From a virus, in IMG/VR virus record IMGVR_UViG_3300031629_000051, positions 1 to 28,555 of that record: DNA of 28,555 bases; one strand, written 5' to 3'. The notes under the pieces are model-generated. The model did no database searches. It saw nothing but the letters and a program-made list of their open reading frames with translations, and was not told where the DNA came from. This document shows positions 21,366 to 28,555 of the stretch, one piece after another; position 1 is the stretch's first letter, and every line of letters begins with the position of its first letter. The position numbers and the translations under genes are program-made.

Positions 21366-21769
21366 TGAGTTACCTACAGCAGATATTAGGTAGCGCTCAA
21401 GAACGTGGTGGACTAACGGATGATGAGTTTAACTCTATCTTTCAGCAGTTCATGCCTCAACAACAGCCTCAAGCTAATATGGGGTTACCTCAACAACAGC
21501 CTCAACAAGTTCAAAGACCTCAAGGCATTCAACAAACCCAAATGCCTATGCAATGGGGAACAGGTTTAAACACAACTCAGTTTTCTAAAGGAAAGCCTAA
21601 CGGTGTACAGAGTGATGATAGTGTTGGACTATTAGATAGAGCTATAACGTCTAATGAGTATGATACTAATTTAATGTCTGACCAAACTGAGATGTTAGCT
21701 CAACAAAACAGAGAACTAAACGAAGATGATGATAAGATGAAAATGTTTAGCCGTTTCTTCGGACAATAA
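21365..21769 (+). CDS. Gln-rich virion-module hypothetical protein
   Basis: In this 134-residue protein, residues 1-25 look like a helix (YLQQILGSAQERGGLTDDEF). Residues 29-65 are a low-complexity Gln/Pro tract, and the rest is acidic and helical. The ATG shares its A with the previous TAA. It lies between the S74 protein and the ejection proteins, so it is probably virion-associated. Not recognised. Confidence 0.62.
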   Translation: MSYLQQILGSAQERGGLTDDEFNSIFQQFMPQQQPQANMGLPQQQPQQVQRPQGIQQTQMPMQWGTGLNTTQFSKGKPNGVQSDDSVGLLDRAITSNEYDTNLMSDQTEMLAQQNRELNEDDDKMKMFSRFFGQ

Positions 21770-21782
21770 ATAGGAATATATT

Positions 21783-23051
21783 ATGAACCCATTACTTAGC
21801 GGATTACTAGGAAACATGGCAGGAAACTACTTGTCAGATGATAAAGAAGGCACTGTTTGGGATAAGTTAGGTTTTAGTGGTGCTAACGCACAACCACCTG
21901 AACAAATGACAGACCCTGGTGTTCAAATAGGTGGACAGCCACATGTAAATATTCCACAACAGACTGTACAACAACAAACGCCTCCACCTGTAGAAGAACA
22001 AGGCTTTATGAGTAAGATGGGTGATGGCATAAGTGACTTTTGGAATGATGAAGCTAAGATGGCAAACCTAGCCATCGGTCTTAACTCAATGAGACTTAAT
22101 CCTGATGCAAACCTTGCTAAAGCAATGCAAACAAAGATAGATGGACTGCAAAAGAAAAAAGGCTTAACAAGTGGAGTTAAGTGGCTTAGACAGTATGCAA
22201 TGAAACAAACAGACCCTGCAAAAAAACAAAAGTTCCTTGAAATGGCTGTTATGGCAGAGCAAAACCCTACCATGTCAAAAAGTATTGTTGAGAAAGGCAT
22301 GGAAGCAGCACATGGTATTGGCGCTCCTGACAACAAACCTTATTCGCCTAGATTCGATAGCGAAGGCAAAGAGTACATCCCTGTTTACAATCCTAGTTCA
22401 AATACTGTTGATAAGGTTTACACAGGAACACAGGGTATGTCTCCTAAGCAGAAGATTACATTTGAGACTGATGAAAAGAGAAGATTTAAAGATGAAGAGC
22501 GCAGAGATACTGAGTCTGCCAATTTGTTCCAAAAGGCAGAGGGAATATCATCTCGACTTAGAAACTACCAAGGCATTCTAACCTCATTGGATGAGGGCGC
22601 AGTTACAGGTTGGGTTGCTAATCAACTTCCTACACTTAATGCGAATACTGCAAACCTAGAGTCTTTTGCGAGACAGTTAGGTCTTGATGTAATTGGCTCT
22701 GTTACGTTTGGTGCGTTAAGTGAAGCAGAAATGAAGTTAGCAATGGCAACACCTATTGATGTTAATTTACCTCCTATTCAGTTAAAGGCGCAAGTATTAA
22801 AGAAACTTGAGTTACAAGAAAAGATAAGAAACGAGTTATACATCAAAGCACAAGAGATGTCACGTTCATCAGGCTATAGTTCTTGGGTTCAAGACGAGTC
22901 TAAGCGACAAATAGAACATTCTAAGCATAGTTACTTTAATATGCCTGATGAGATGCAACAAGCATTGGACTCAAAAGGAATTGATTACAGCAAATGGCAA
23001 AATTTCAATTTGATGAAGCGTAAAGAAATGCTTAATCAATATAACAAGTAG
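21783..23051 (+). CDS. Internal virion (DNA ejection) protein 1
   Basis: The 422-residue protein begins with a hydrophobic Gly/Leu segment (MNPLLSGLLGNMAGNYL), then a Pro/Gln linker, then a long helical region with many charged residues (KQKITFETDEKRRFKDEERRDTES). The segment GSVTFGALSEAEMKLAMATPIDVNLPP is typical of phage internal virion proteins. Position before the portal fits a P22 gp7/gp16/gp20-like ejection role: it leaves the capsid first and helps form a channel. Family evidence is by pattern only. Confidence 0.62.
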   Translation: MNPLLSGLLGNMAGNYLSDDKEGTVWDKLGFSGANAQPPEQMTDPGVQIGGQPHVNIPQQTVQQQTPPPVEEQGFMSKMGDGISDFWNDEAKMANLAIGLNSMRLNPDANLAKAMQTKIDGLQKKKGLTSGVKWLRQYAMKQTDPAKKQKFLEMAVMAEQNPTMSKSIVEKGMEAAHGIGAPDNKPYSPRFDSEGKEYIPVYNPSSNTVDKVYTGTQGMSPKQKITFETDEKRRFKDEERRDTESANLFQKAEGISSRLRNYQGILTSLDEGAVTGWVANQLPTLNANTANLESFARQLGLDVIGSVTFGALSEAEMKLAMATPIDVNLPPIQLKAQVLKKLELQEKIRNELYIKAQEMSRSSGYSSWVQDESKRQIEHSKHSYFNMPDEMQQALDSKGIDYSKWQNFNLMKRKEMLNQYNK

Positions 23052-23057
23052 GGAATT

Positions 23058-25022
23058 ATGGGATTAGACGCATTAAATAGTTTTATCGATGACAATCAAT
23101 TAGGTACACAACCAACACCACCACCACCTTCTTTCGGTGATGAGGCAATTGATTTTGGTAGAACTCTTGTAGGACAAGGCGCATTACTAGGCTTTGGCGA
23201 TGAGTTGGAAGCAAAGATGGAGAGTTGGTTTAGTGATACCCCTTATGAAGAAATTGTTACAAGAATTAGAACAGAATTAAAAGGCTTTGAAGAAAGAAAC
23301 CCTGGCACTGCAATTACGTCTGAAATACTAGGCTCTATTGCACCAACTGCTTTGATGTTAATGTCAGGTATAGGTACAGGCGGAGCAGTAGCAAACACAG
23401 CTAGAGTAGGCTCTAAGATGATGTCTATGGGGCAGAAATTTAAATCAGCAGCTCCTATTGCTATGGCAGAAAGTGGAACGTATGCGGTTGGAAAAGGCGA
23501 GCAAGGTATATCAGAAGATATTAAAGAGTTTCCTGAAGGCGCAGCATGGGGTCTTGGTGGAACAGCAGTGGTAACCCCTCTGATACACGGTGGACAAGTA
23601 GGTTTTGATAAAATAGCTAATGCTGTTAGAAGTAAGTTTGGTGACAGAGCGTCAGGTGTTGTTATTAAGCAATTAGACGACTTAGTTAAAGAAACAGGCA
23701 AGTCGGTAGGTGAGATTATTACAGATATTCAAACAGGTAGATTGTTTGCTGAAAACAAAACTTTAGCGCACGCTATTAGCTCTATATTTGGAGAAGGTGG
23801 AGAGGTTAAAAAATTCTTAACAAACCAAACAACTCAAAGAGCGGAAAATACTAGGGGTGATTTAAGAGATGTTATGTCTCGTTCTGCTCTTGGTATTGAG
23901 GGAGATGACGCTGTTGATAGTGCTTATGCTACATTTAGGCAAGGTCAAGAAGGTGTACAAGAAGGAACATCAAAAGCATATCAAAAAGCGTGGAAAGAAG
24001 CTGATGAACTTCCACCTGAAATAATAGATTCCTTGTATGACGATATTTTAAGCATACCTGATGCAAAAACAGTTTTAAACACTATAAATACAGCAGAAAA
24101 GAACATAGTTCCTTTTTATAAGTTTGATGATACGGGTAGGTTAGTATTTGTTAAAAAACCAACATTAAACGATGCTGAAGAAATATACAAAACTTTACGA
24201 GATACAAGAACAGGTGTCCAAAAAGCGGACAACGCATTGAAAAAATCTGCACTAGAATTGAAAGCAAAATTAAATAAGATTTCTCCACAATTGCAAGAAG
24301 CTAGGGTTGGGTTTAGAATATTAAAGACTAATGAAGATGCGTTTAAGGCAGGCTCAAGTGGTTTAACAAAGGCTGATGAAACTATCTATCATTTTAATAA
24401 AATATTAGACGAGACTTCTAGCCCAAATAGTGAAATCGCACAAATTGCCCAAGAAAAACTTAAAGCATTTAGAGCAGGTATTATGAACGGTCTAAGTAAC
24501 AAGTTAAGAGGTGCAGGTGGCTCAAGTCAAGTGGCAGGCGATGCAGATATGAAAATTCCTTTAATTATTAGAACTGTATTCCCCGACCAAGACATAAATA
24601 CAATCATCCAAAAAGCAGACCTTGCTGAGACCGCTCAAACCATGAAGAACAAGATTACAGCAGGTGGCACAGGTGGTGGTGCAGATACTTTTGGTAGAAT
24701 AGCCTCCCAAGCTAGAAAAGAGGGTAAAGGTATCGCACAAGGTGATTCACCAACTAGGCTTGCAATCACTAAAATAATTGATTTTGCTATTGATAAAATA
24801 GCCCCTAAGATGGATGATAAAGGTAGAATGGAAGTTGCAAAGGTTCTATACTCTAAAAACCCTGACGCTGTAAAGAGAGCTTTAACAGGTGAAAGTGAAA
24901 AAGGAGTTGAAATTCAACAATTAATAAATGATATTATTACATCTATGGGGTATGTAACTCCTGGAGCTGTAGCAACACAGCCACAAGAAGGAATACTAGA
25001 CCAATTTGGCATAGCAAAATAG
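23058..25022 (+). CDS. Internal virion (DNA ejection) protein 2
   Basis: The 654-residue protein has two hydrophobic helices near residues 85-110 (SEILGSIAPTALMLMSGIG, then TGGAVANTA) and near 160-180 (AAWGLGGTAVVTPLIHGG), embedded in long helical, charged regions. This amphipathic layout fits ejection proteins that enter membranes. It lies between ejection protein 1 and the portal. An alternative is a large scaffold-associated structural protein. No enzyme motif seen. Confidence 0.62.
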   Translation: MGLDALNSFIDDNQLGTQPTPPPPSFGDEAIDFGRTLVGQGALLGFGDELEAKMESWFSDTPYEEIVTRIRTELKGFEERNPGTAITSEILGSIAPTALMLMSGIGTGGAVANTARVGSKMMSMGQKFKSAAPIAMAESGTYAVGKGEQGISEDIKEFPEGAAWGLGGTAVVTPLIHGGQVGFDKIANAVRSKFGDRASGVVIKQLDDLVKETGKSVGEIITDIQTGRLFAENKTLAHAISSIFGEGGEVKKFLTNQTTQRAENTRGDLRDVMSRSALGIEGDDAVDSAYATFRQGQEGVQEGTSKAYQKAWKEADELPPEIIDSLYDDILSIPDAKTVLNTINTAEKNIVPFYKFDDTGRLVFVKKPTLNDAEEIYKTLRDTRTGVQKADNALKKSALELKAKLNKISPQLQEARVGFRILKTNEDAFKAGSSGLTKADETIYHFNKILDETSSPNSEIAQIAQEKLKAFRAGIMNGLSNKLRGAGGSSQVAGDADMKIPLIIRTVFPDQDINTIIQKADLAETAQTMKNKITAGGTGGGADTFGRIASQARKEGKGIAQGDSPTRLAITKIIDFAIDKIAPKMDDKGRMEVAKVLYSKNPDAVKRALTGESEKGVEIQQLINDIITSMGYVTPGAVATQPQEGILDQFGIAK

Positions 25023-25030
25023 GATAGAAC

Positions 25031-27130
25031 ATGGCAGAATTGAAACAAATGAGCGAAGACGACATCCAAGGCATTGTAAGTGATGCTGTTAGTGAAGCTG
25101 TTGACTTTGTAGAGAGTGAAATTACAGAAGACCGTATTAAAGCACAGCGTTATTTTGATGGTCAAGTTGACATTGGTGAAGAGGAAGGACGCTCTAAGAT
25201 TGTAGCAACTAAAGTAAGAGATACGGTAAGAGCAATCAAGCCTAGTCTTATGAGAGTGTTTCTATCATCTGACAATCCTGTTGAGTATGTTCCAAGTTCT
25301 CAAGAAGAAGTGTCTATGGCTGACCAAGCTACCAAATATGCTCATTACCGCTTCCAAGAGTTGAATGGCTACACTTTGCTTAACGATGCTATTCATGACG
25401 CTCTAGTAAAGAAGACGGGCATTTTAAAAGCATATTGGGAAGACTCAGCAGAGTCTAAGATTCATACATACTCAAACCTAACTGAAGAAGAAATGTCAGT
25501 CATTGTTAATGATGATGATGTGACAGTTATTGAGCAATCAACTGAAATGACAATGTCTATGGATGACTTCGGCATGGAAGCTGAAAGACCTGAGTACACA
25601 TTAAAGATTAGCCACAAGAAAGAATCAGGCAAGATGATGATTGAGTCAGTTCCACCTGAAGAGTTCTTTGTAGATAGAAACGCTAGAAGTATTACAGATG
25701 CTTTTGTAGTTGCTCACAAGACAGAAATGCGTGTTGGCGACTTAGTGTCTATGGGTTATGAGTTTGACGTTGTATCTGAATTATCAGGTAACTCTGTTGA
25801 TGACACATTCTCTGATGCTGAAAAGTTTGAGCGTAGTGGTTACTCAGAAGACGATGAAGAGCAAGTAAAAGACCCTTCAATGAAATTAGTAGAAGTTACA
25901 GAAGCATATATGAAGATGGATGTTTATGGCACAGGCGAAGCTACCATGCACAGATTCATCTTAGGTGGTGGTAATCAAGAGTTATTAGACTTTGAACCAT
26001 GGGGCGATGTTCCTTTTGCTGTATTCGAGATTGACCCTGAGCCTCATACATTCTATGGACGCTCTATTGCTGACCTAATCATGAACGACCAAGATTCATC
26101 TACTGCTATGTTACGTGGCATGATGGATAACGTGGCACTTGTAAACAACCCATCTATTGATGTTGTTGAAGGTCAAGCGAACATGGACGACATTATGAAT
26201 AACGAGATTGGCTCGATTAGACGTGTGAAAGTTCAAGGCGCTATTCAAGCAAACGCTATTCCTTTTGTTGCAGGTCAAACACTTGTAGCAATGCAATATT
26301 TAGATGACGAGATTCAAGTTAAGACAGGTGTTTCTAAGGCTTCTATGGGATTAGACCCAAGTGCTTTACAAAACACTACAGCAACAGCAGCACAACTTAC
26401 AGCACAACAAGGCGCAGGTCAGGTTGAAGTAATTGCTCGAAATATCGCTGAGGGAGGCATGAAGCGTTTATTTAAGTTAATGCTTAACCTTCTTGTAGAA
26501 AACTCTTGTGAAGAGACTATGATGCGTCTGAACGGACAATATGTACCGATTGACCCTCGTTCATGGAACTCATCTATGGATGTAACTGTAAACGTAGGTT
26601 TAGGCACAGGTAAAGAAGACACTAAGGCAATGGCACTTAATCAGACATTCCAAACTCAGATGCAGATTTGGCAAGCATACGGTCCTGGTAACGGTCTTGT
26701 GACTATGACAGGCATGCGTAATACTTTAGCAGATATGTTAGTTTTATCAGGTGTTAGAAACACGGATAGATACTACAGTCCTATGAGTCCTGAGACTGAA
26801 CAGCAATTAATCATGCAACAGCAACAAGCACAAGCTAATCAACCACCTGCTCAGTCACCTGAAGCACAAGCGATAGTAGAGGCAGAGACTATTAAGGCAC
26901 AGGCTAAATCTCAGACTGATATGATGAAGTTAGAGATTGAAGCACAGAAGGCTATTTCAGAAGATGACCGTAAACGCGACCAAATGGACCAAGACTTACT
27001 TGTAGATGCCGCTAAGATTTTAGGCGACCATGGTACAAGAGTTGACATTGAAAGAATTAAGCAGATGCAAGACGAACCTAGATACCCACAGCAACAACCT
27101 ACTCAAGCAGTAACGGGTGGTAGATTCTAA
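25031..27130 (+). CDS. Portal protein, P22/SU10-like
   Basis: The 699-residue protein is close in length to P22 gp1 (725). N-terminal KIVATKVRDTVRAIKPSLMRVFLSSDNPVEYVPSSQEE and YTLLNDAIHDALVKKTGILKAYW match the P22-like portal family. Later features are the VPPEEFFVDRNARS segment, FGRSIADLIMNDQDSSTAMLRGMMDN-like stem region (reads FYGRSIAD here), and a C-terminal Gln-rich helical barrel (EQQLIMQQQQAQANQPP). It forms the twelve-fold ring through which DNA enters and leaves the head. Confidence 0.93.
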   Translation: MAELKQMSEDDIQGIVSDAVSEAVDFVESEITEDRIKAQRYFDGQVDIGEEEGRSKIVATKVRDTVRAIKPSLMRVFLSSDNPVEYVPSSQEEVSMADQATKYAHYRFQELNGYTLLNDAIHDALVKKTGILKAYWEDSAESKIHTYSNLTEEEMSVIVNDDDVTVIEQSTEMTMSMDDFGMEAERPEYTLKISHKKESGKMMIESVPPEEFFVDRNARSITDAFVVAHKTEMRVGDLVSMGYEFDVVSELSGNSVDDTFSDAEKFERSGYSEDDEEQVKDPSMKLVEVTEAYMKMDVYGTGEATMHRFILGGGNQELLDFEPWGDVPFAVFEIDPEPHTFYGRSIADLIMNDQDSSTAMLRGMMDNVALVNNPSIDVVEGQANMDDIMNNEIGSIRRVKVQGAIQANAIPFVAGQTLVAMQYLDDEIQVKTGVSKASMGLDPSALQNTTATAAQLTAQQGAGQVEVIARNIAEGGMKRLFKLMLNLLVENSCEETMMRLNGQYVPIDPRSWNSSMDVTVNVGLGTGKEDTKAMALNQTFQTQMQIWQAYGPGNGLVTMTGMRNTLADMLVLSGVRNTDRYYSPMSPETEQQLIMQQQQAQANQPPAQSPEAQAIVEAETIKAQAKSQTDMMKLEIEAQKAISEDDRKRDQMDQDLLVDAAKILGDHGTRVDIERIKQMQDEPRYPQQQPTQAVTGGRF

Positions 27131-27360
27131 TGAATCTAGGTGAAAAATCTGCTAGAATAAAGACATTGATGAATGATGACACCTTTAAGGACATTATTTC
27201 AGAAGTCATGGAGAAGCAAGTATTGGTCTTTATGAATGCTCATTCCAATGCGGAAGAGCGTGATGAAGCGCATGACATTGTTCGTGCGATTGACAGCATC
27301 ACTAGCTATATGGAAAGCGTCATTGACGACCATAAGATTAGTGAGCGTAAACGTAAATAG
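27130..27360 (+). CDS. Small helical protein between portal and scaffold
   Basis: The 76-residue protein is charged and helical throughout (KSARIKTLMNDDTFKDIISEVMEKQVLVFMNAH, then ERDEAHDIVRAIDSITSYMES). The ATG shares its A with the portal stop. It could assist head assembly. Such small genes at this place are common in SU10-like phages, but the role is not known to me. Confidence 0.65.
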   Translation: MNLGEKSARIKTLMNDDTFKDIISEVMEKQVLVFMNAHSNAEERDEAHDIVRAIDSITSYMESVIDDHKISERKRK

Positions 27361-27374
27361 GAGGTATCAGCACC

Positions 27375-28394
27375 GTGGAAACGACTGAAACTACAAACGA
27401 TGGTAGCATTGAGTCTGCCATTGAGAGCATTATTGCTCCAACAGAAGAAGTAATAGAAACAACTGAAGAAGAAACTCAGATAACAGAAGAGGCTACTGAT
27501 GTAGAGGAAACTGCTGAGTCTGAAGAAGAGGAAATTACAGACACTGAACAGGAAGAAGACGATGACACTGAAACTGATGAGGAATCTGATGAAGACGTGG
27601 CAGAGTTGGACGAAGTTGACCAAGTAGAGGATGCCGTTCAAGCAAAGCCTTCTAACATTACTGTCAAGGTTGATGGAAATGACGTAGAAGTAACTTTGGA
27701 TGAACTAAAGCAAGGCTATAGCGGACAGAAATACGTCCAAAAAGGTATGCAAGAAGCAGCCCAACAGCGCAAAGAAGCTGAAGGAGTGTATCAAGCATTA
27801 CTGAACGAACGTCAGCAGATAAATCAACTTTATCAGCAACTTCAACAGGGAGGCGTAGCACAAGCACCTACTCCACCATCGAGAGAACTTTTCGAAAGTG
27901 ACCCTATCGGTTACATGGAACAGAAGTTAAACTACGATGAGAGTAAGGTGGCTTATGAGGGTCAGATGGCACAACTTCAGCAAGTGAGCAATCAAAGTTC
28001 ACAAGCAGAGAAGGTTGCCAAACAGACTTATATAAAGCAAGAGATGCAAACCTTACAACAGAAGATTCCCGAATTTGCAGACTCTAATAAAGCGAGCAAA
28101 ATTAAGGAGAGATTAGTACAAGTAGGACGTGAGCATTATGGTTACTCAGCCGAGGAAATCGGACAAGTGATGGACCATAGAGCAATTCAAGTCTTAAATG
28201 ATGCTATGAAATACCGTGATATTATGTCAGGTAAAGCTAAGGCAGTCGCTAAGACTAAGAAAGCTAGACCGACTATTAAAGCGGGCGCGAAGAGAGTTAA
28301 TGATTCTGCAACGAAGGTTCGTAACCGCCAAAAGGCAAAACTTAGTAAAACAGGTGACATCAATGATGCGCTTGGTTTAATTTTAAATACCTAA
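27375..28394 (+). CDS. Capsid scaffolding protein
   Basis: The start is GTG with AGGAGGT ten bases upstream. The 339-residue protein has a very acidic first 90 residues (runs of Glu, Asp, Thr), then a structured segment (SNITVKVDGNDVEVTLDELKQGYSG), a long Gln-rich coiled coil (100-230), and a basic C-terminus (KAKAVAKTKKARPTIKAGAKRV). Acidic start, coiled coil and basic capsid-binding end directly before the capsid gene define tailed-phage scaffolds. It guides procapsid assembly and leaves before packaging. Confidence 0.88.
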   Translation: METTETTNDGSIESAIESIIAPTEEVIETTEEETQITEEATDVEETAESEEEEITDTEQEEDDDTETDEESDEDVAELDEVDQVEDAVQAKPSNITVKVDGNDVEVTLDELKQGYSGQKYVQKGMQEAAQQRKEAEGVYQALLNERQQINQLYQQLQQGGVAQAPTPPSRELFESDPIGYMEQKLNYDESKVAYEGQMAQLQQVSNQSSQAEKVAKQTYIKQEMQTLQQKIPEFADSNKASKIKERLVQVGREHYGYSAEEIGQVMDHRAIQVLNDAMKYRDIMSGKAKAVAKTKKARPTIKAGAKRVNDSATKVRNRQKAKLSKTGDINDALGLILNT

Positions 28395-28410
28395 TAAAAG
28401 GAGTAATAAC

Positions 28411-28555
28411 ATGGCACAACCATCAAACACATTTGATAGCTATGACGCAAACGGAATCCGCGAGGACTTAGAGAACGTAATTTATAACATCTCACCTGAA
28501 GAGACCCCGTTCTATTCATCACTTAAAAAAGTAAAGGCTTCAAACACTTTACATG
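28411..28555 (+). CDS. Major capsid protein, SU10-like, 3' end cut by window
   Basis: Only 48 residues are visible: MAQPSNTFDSYDANGIREDL, then NVIYNISPEETPFYSSLKKV. The DLxDVIYNISPxETPF-type opening is characteristic of SU10-type (HK97-fold) major capsid proteins. AAGGAG lies eight bases upstream. It follows the scaffold by 16 bases, as expected. Confidence 0.9.
   Translation, partial: MAQPSNTFDSYDANGIREDLENVIYNISPEETPFYSSLKKVKASNTLH

Noticed and set aside
23243-23701. Minus-strand frame opposite ejection protein 2
   Set aside because: Shadow of the coding strand, no start signal.
1-28555. CRISPR array, insertion sequence or integrase/att site
   Set aside because: No regularly spaced direct repeats, transposase, integrase or tRNA-derived att sequence was seen.

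Overview
The window looks like part of an AT-rich tailed-phage genome (or prophage), short-tailed (P22/SU10-like podovirus), most likely from an aquatic bacterium. The basis is a P22-type packaging pair, a long P22/SU10-type portal, an acidic scaffold, the start of an SU10-type major capsid protein, a gp10-like tail stabilisation protein, ejection-type proteins, and a P22/lambda-like recombination set (ERF annealing protein, SSB, NinB-like, YbcO-like, VRR-NUC). Low GC, the 20-residue-repeat fibre and the cluster of 2-oxoglutarate oxygenases are typical of marine and freshwater phages. I cannot name the host. No integrase, DNA polymerase, helicase or tRNA gene is visible, so this is probably most but not all of a circularly permuted genome.

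Layout. (1) 1-884, plus strand: the end of a rightward operon (a partial gene, a one-TM coiled-coil protein, a small exported protein that seems to have lost its ATG). (2) 1009-4949, minus strand: a leftward early operon with DNA-binding proteins, the ERF/SSB pair, an exported protein and several small acidic proteins. It has two promoters, each followed by a hairpin at the predicted 5' end of the RNA, and a repeated ribosome-binding leader. (3) 5026-5700: about 640 bases without a credible gene, dense in hairpins, bounded by a candidate minus-strand promoter and a strong minus-strand intrinsic terminator. This is best explained as a large structured non-coding RNA and is the most interesting element here. 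(4) 5711-9516, plus strand: a rightward operon starting with a small HTH regulator, then zinc ribbons, three Fe(II)/2-oxoglutarate oxygenases, VRR-NUC, YbcO-like and NinB-like genes. (5) 9485-28555, plus strand: terS, an AT-rich cargo gene, terL, a giant polyvalent virion protein, adaptor, fibres, gp10-like protein, GNAT-like protein, an S74-domain protein, ejection proteins, portal, scaffold and the start of the capsid gene. Portal, scaffold and capsid come after the tail and ejection genes, the reverse of the usual P22/lambda order.

Genes are packed with ATGA or TAATG overlaps. These helped fix starts and reveal several genes below 60 codons (3026-3205, 3932-4090, 5985-6110, 6110-6271, 8645-8740, 9343-9516). 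The oxygenase genes and the gene between terS and terL are much more AT-rich than the packaging and virion genes, which suggests separately acquired cargo.
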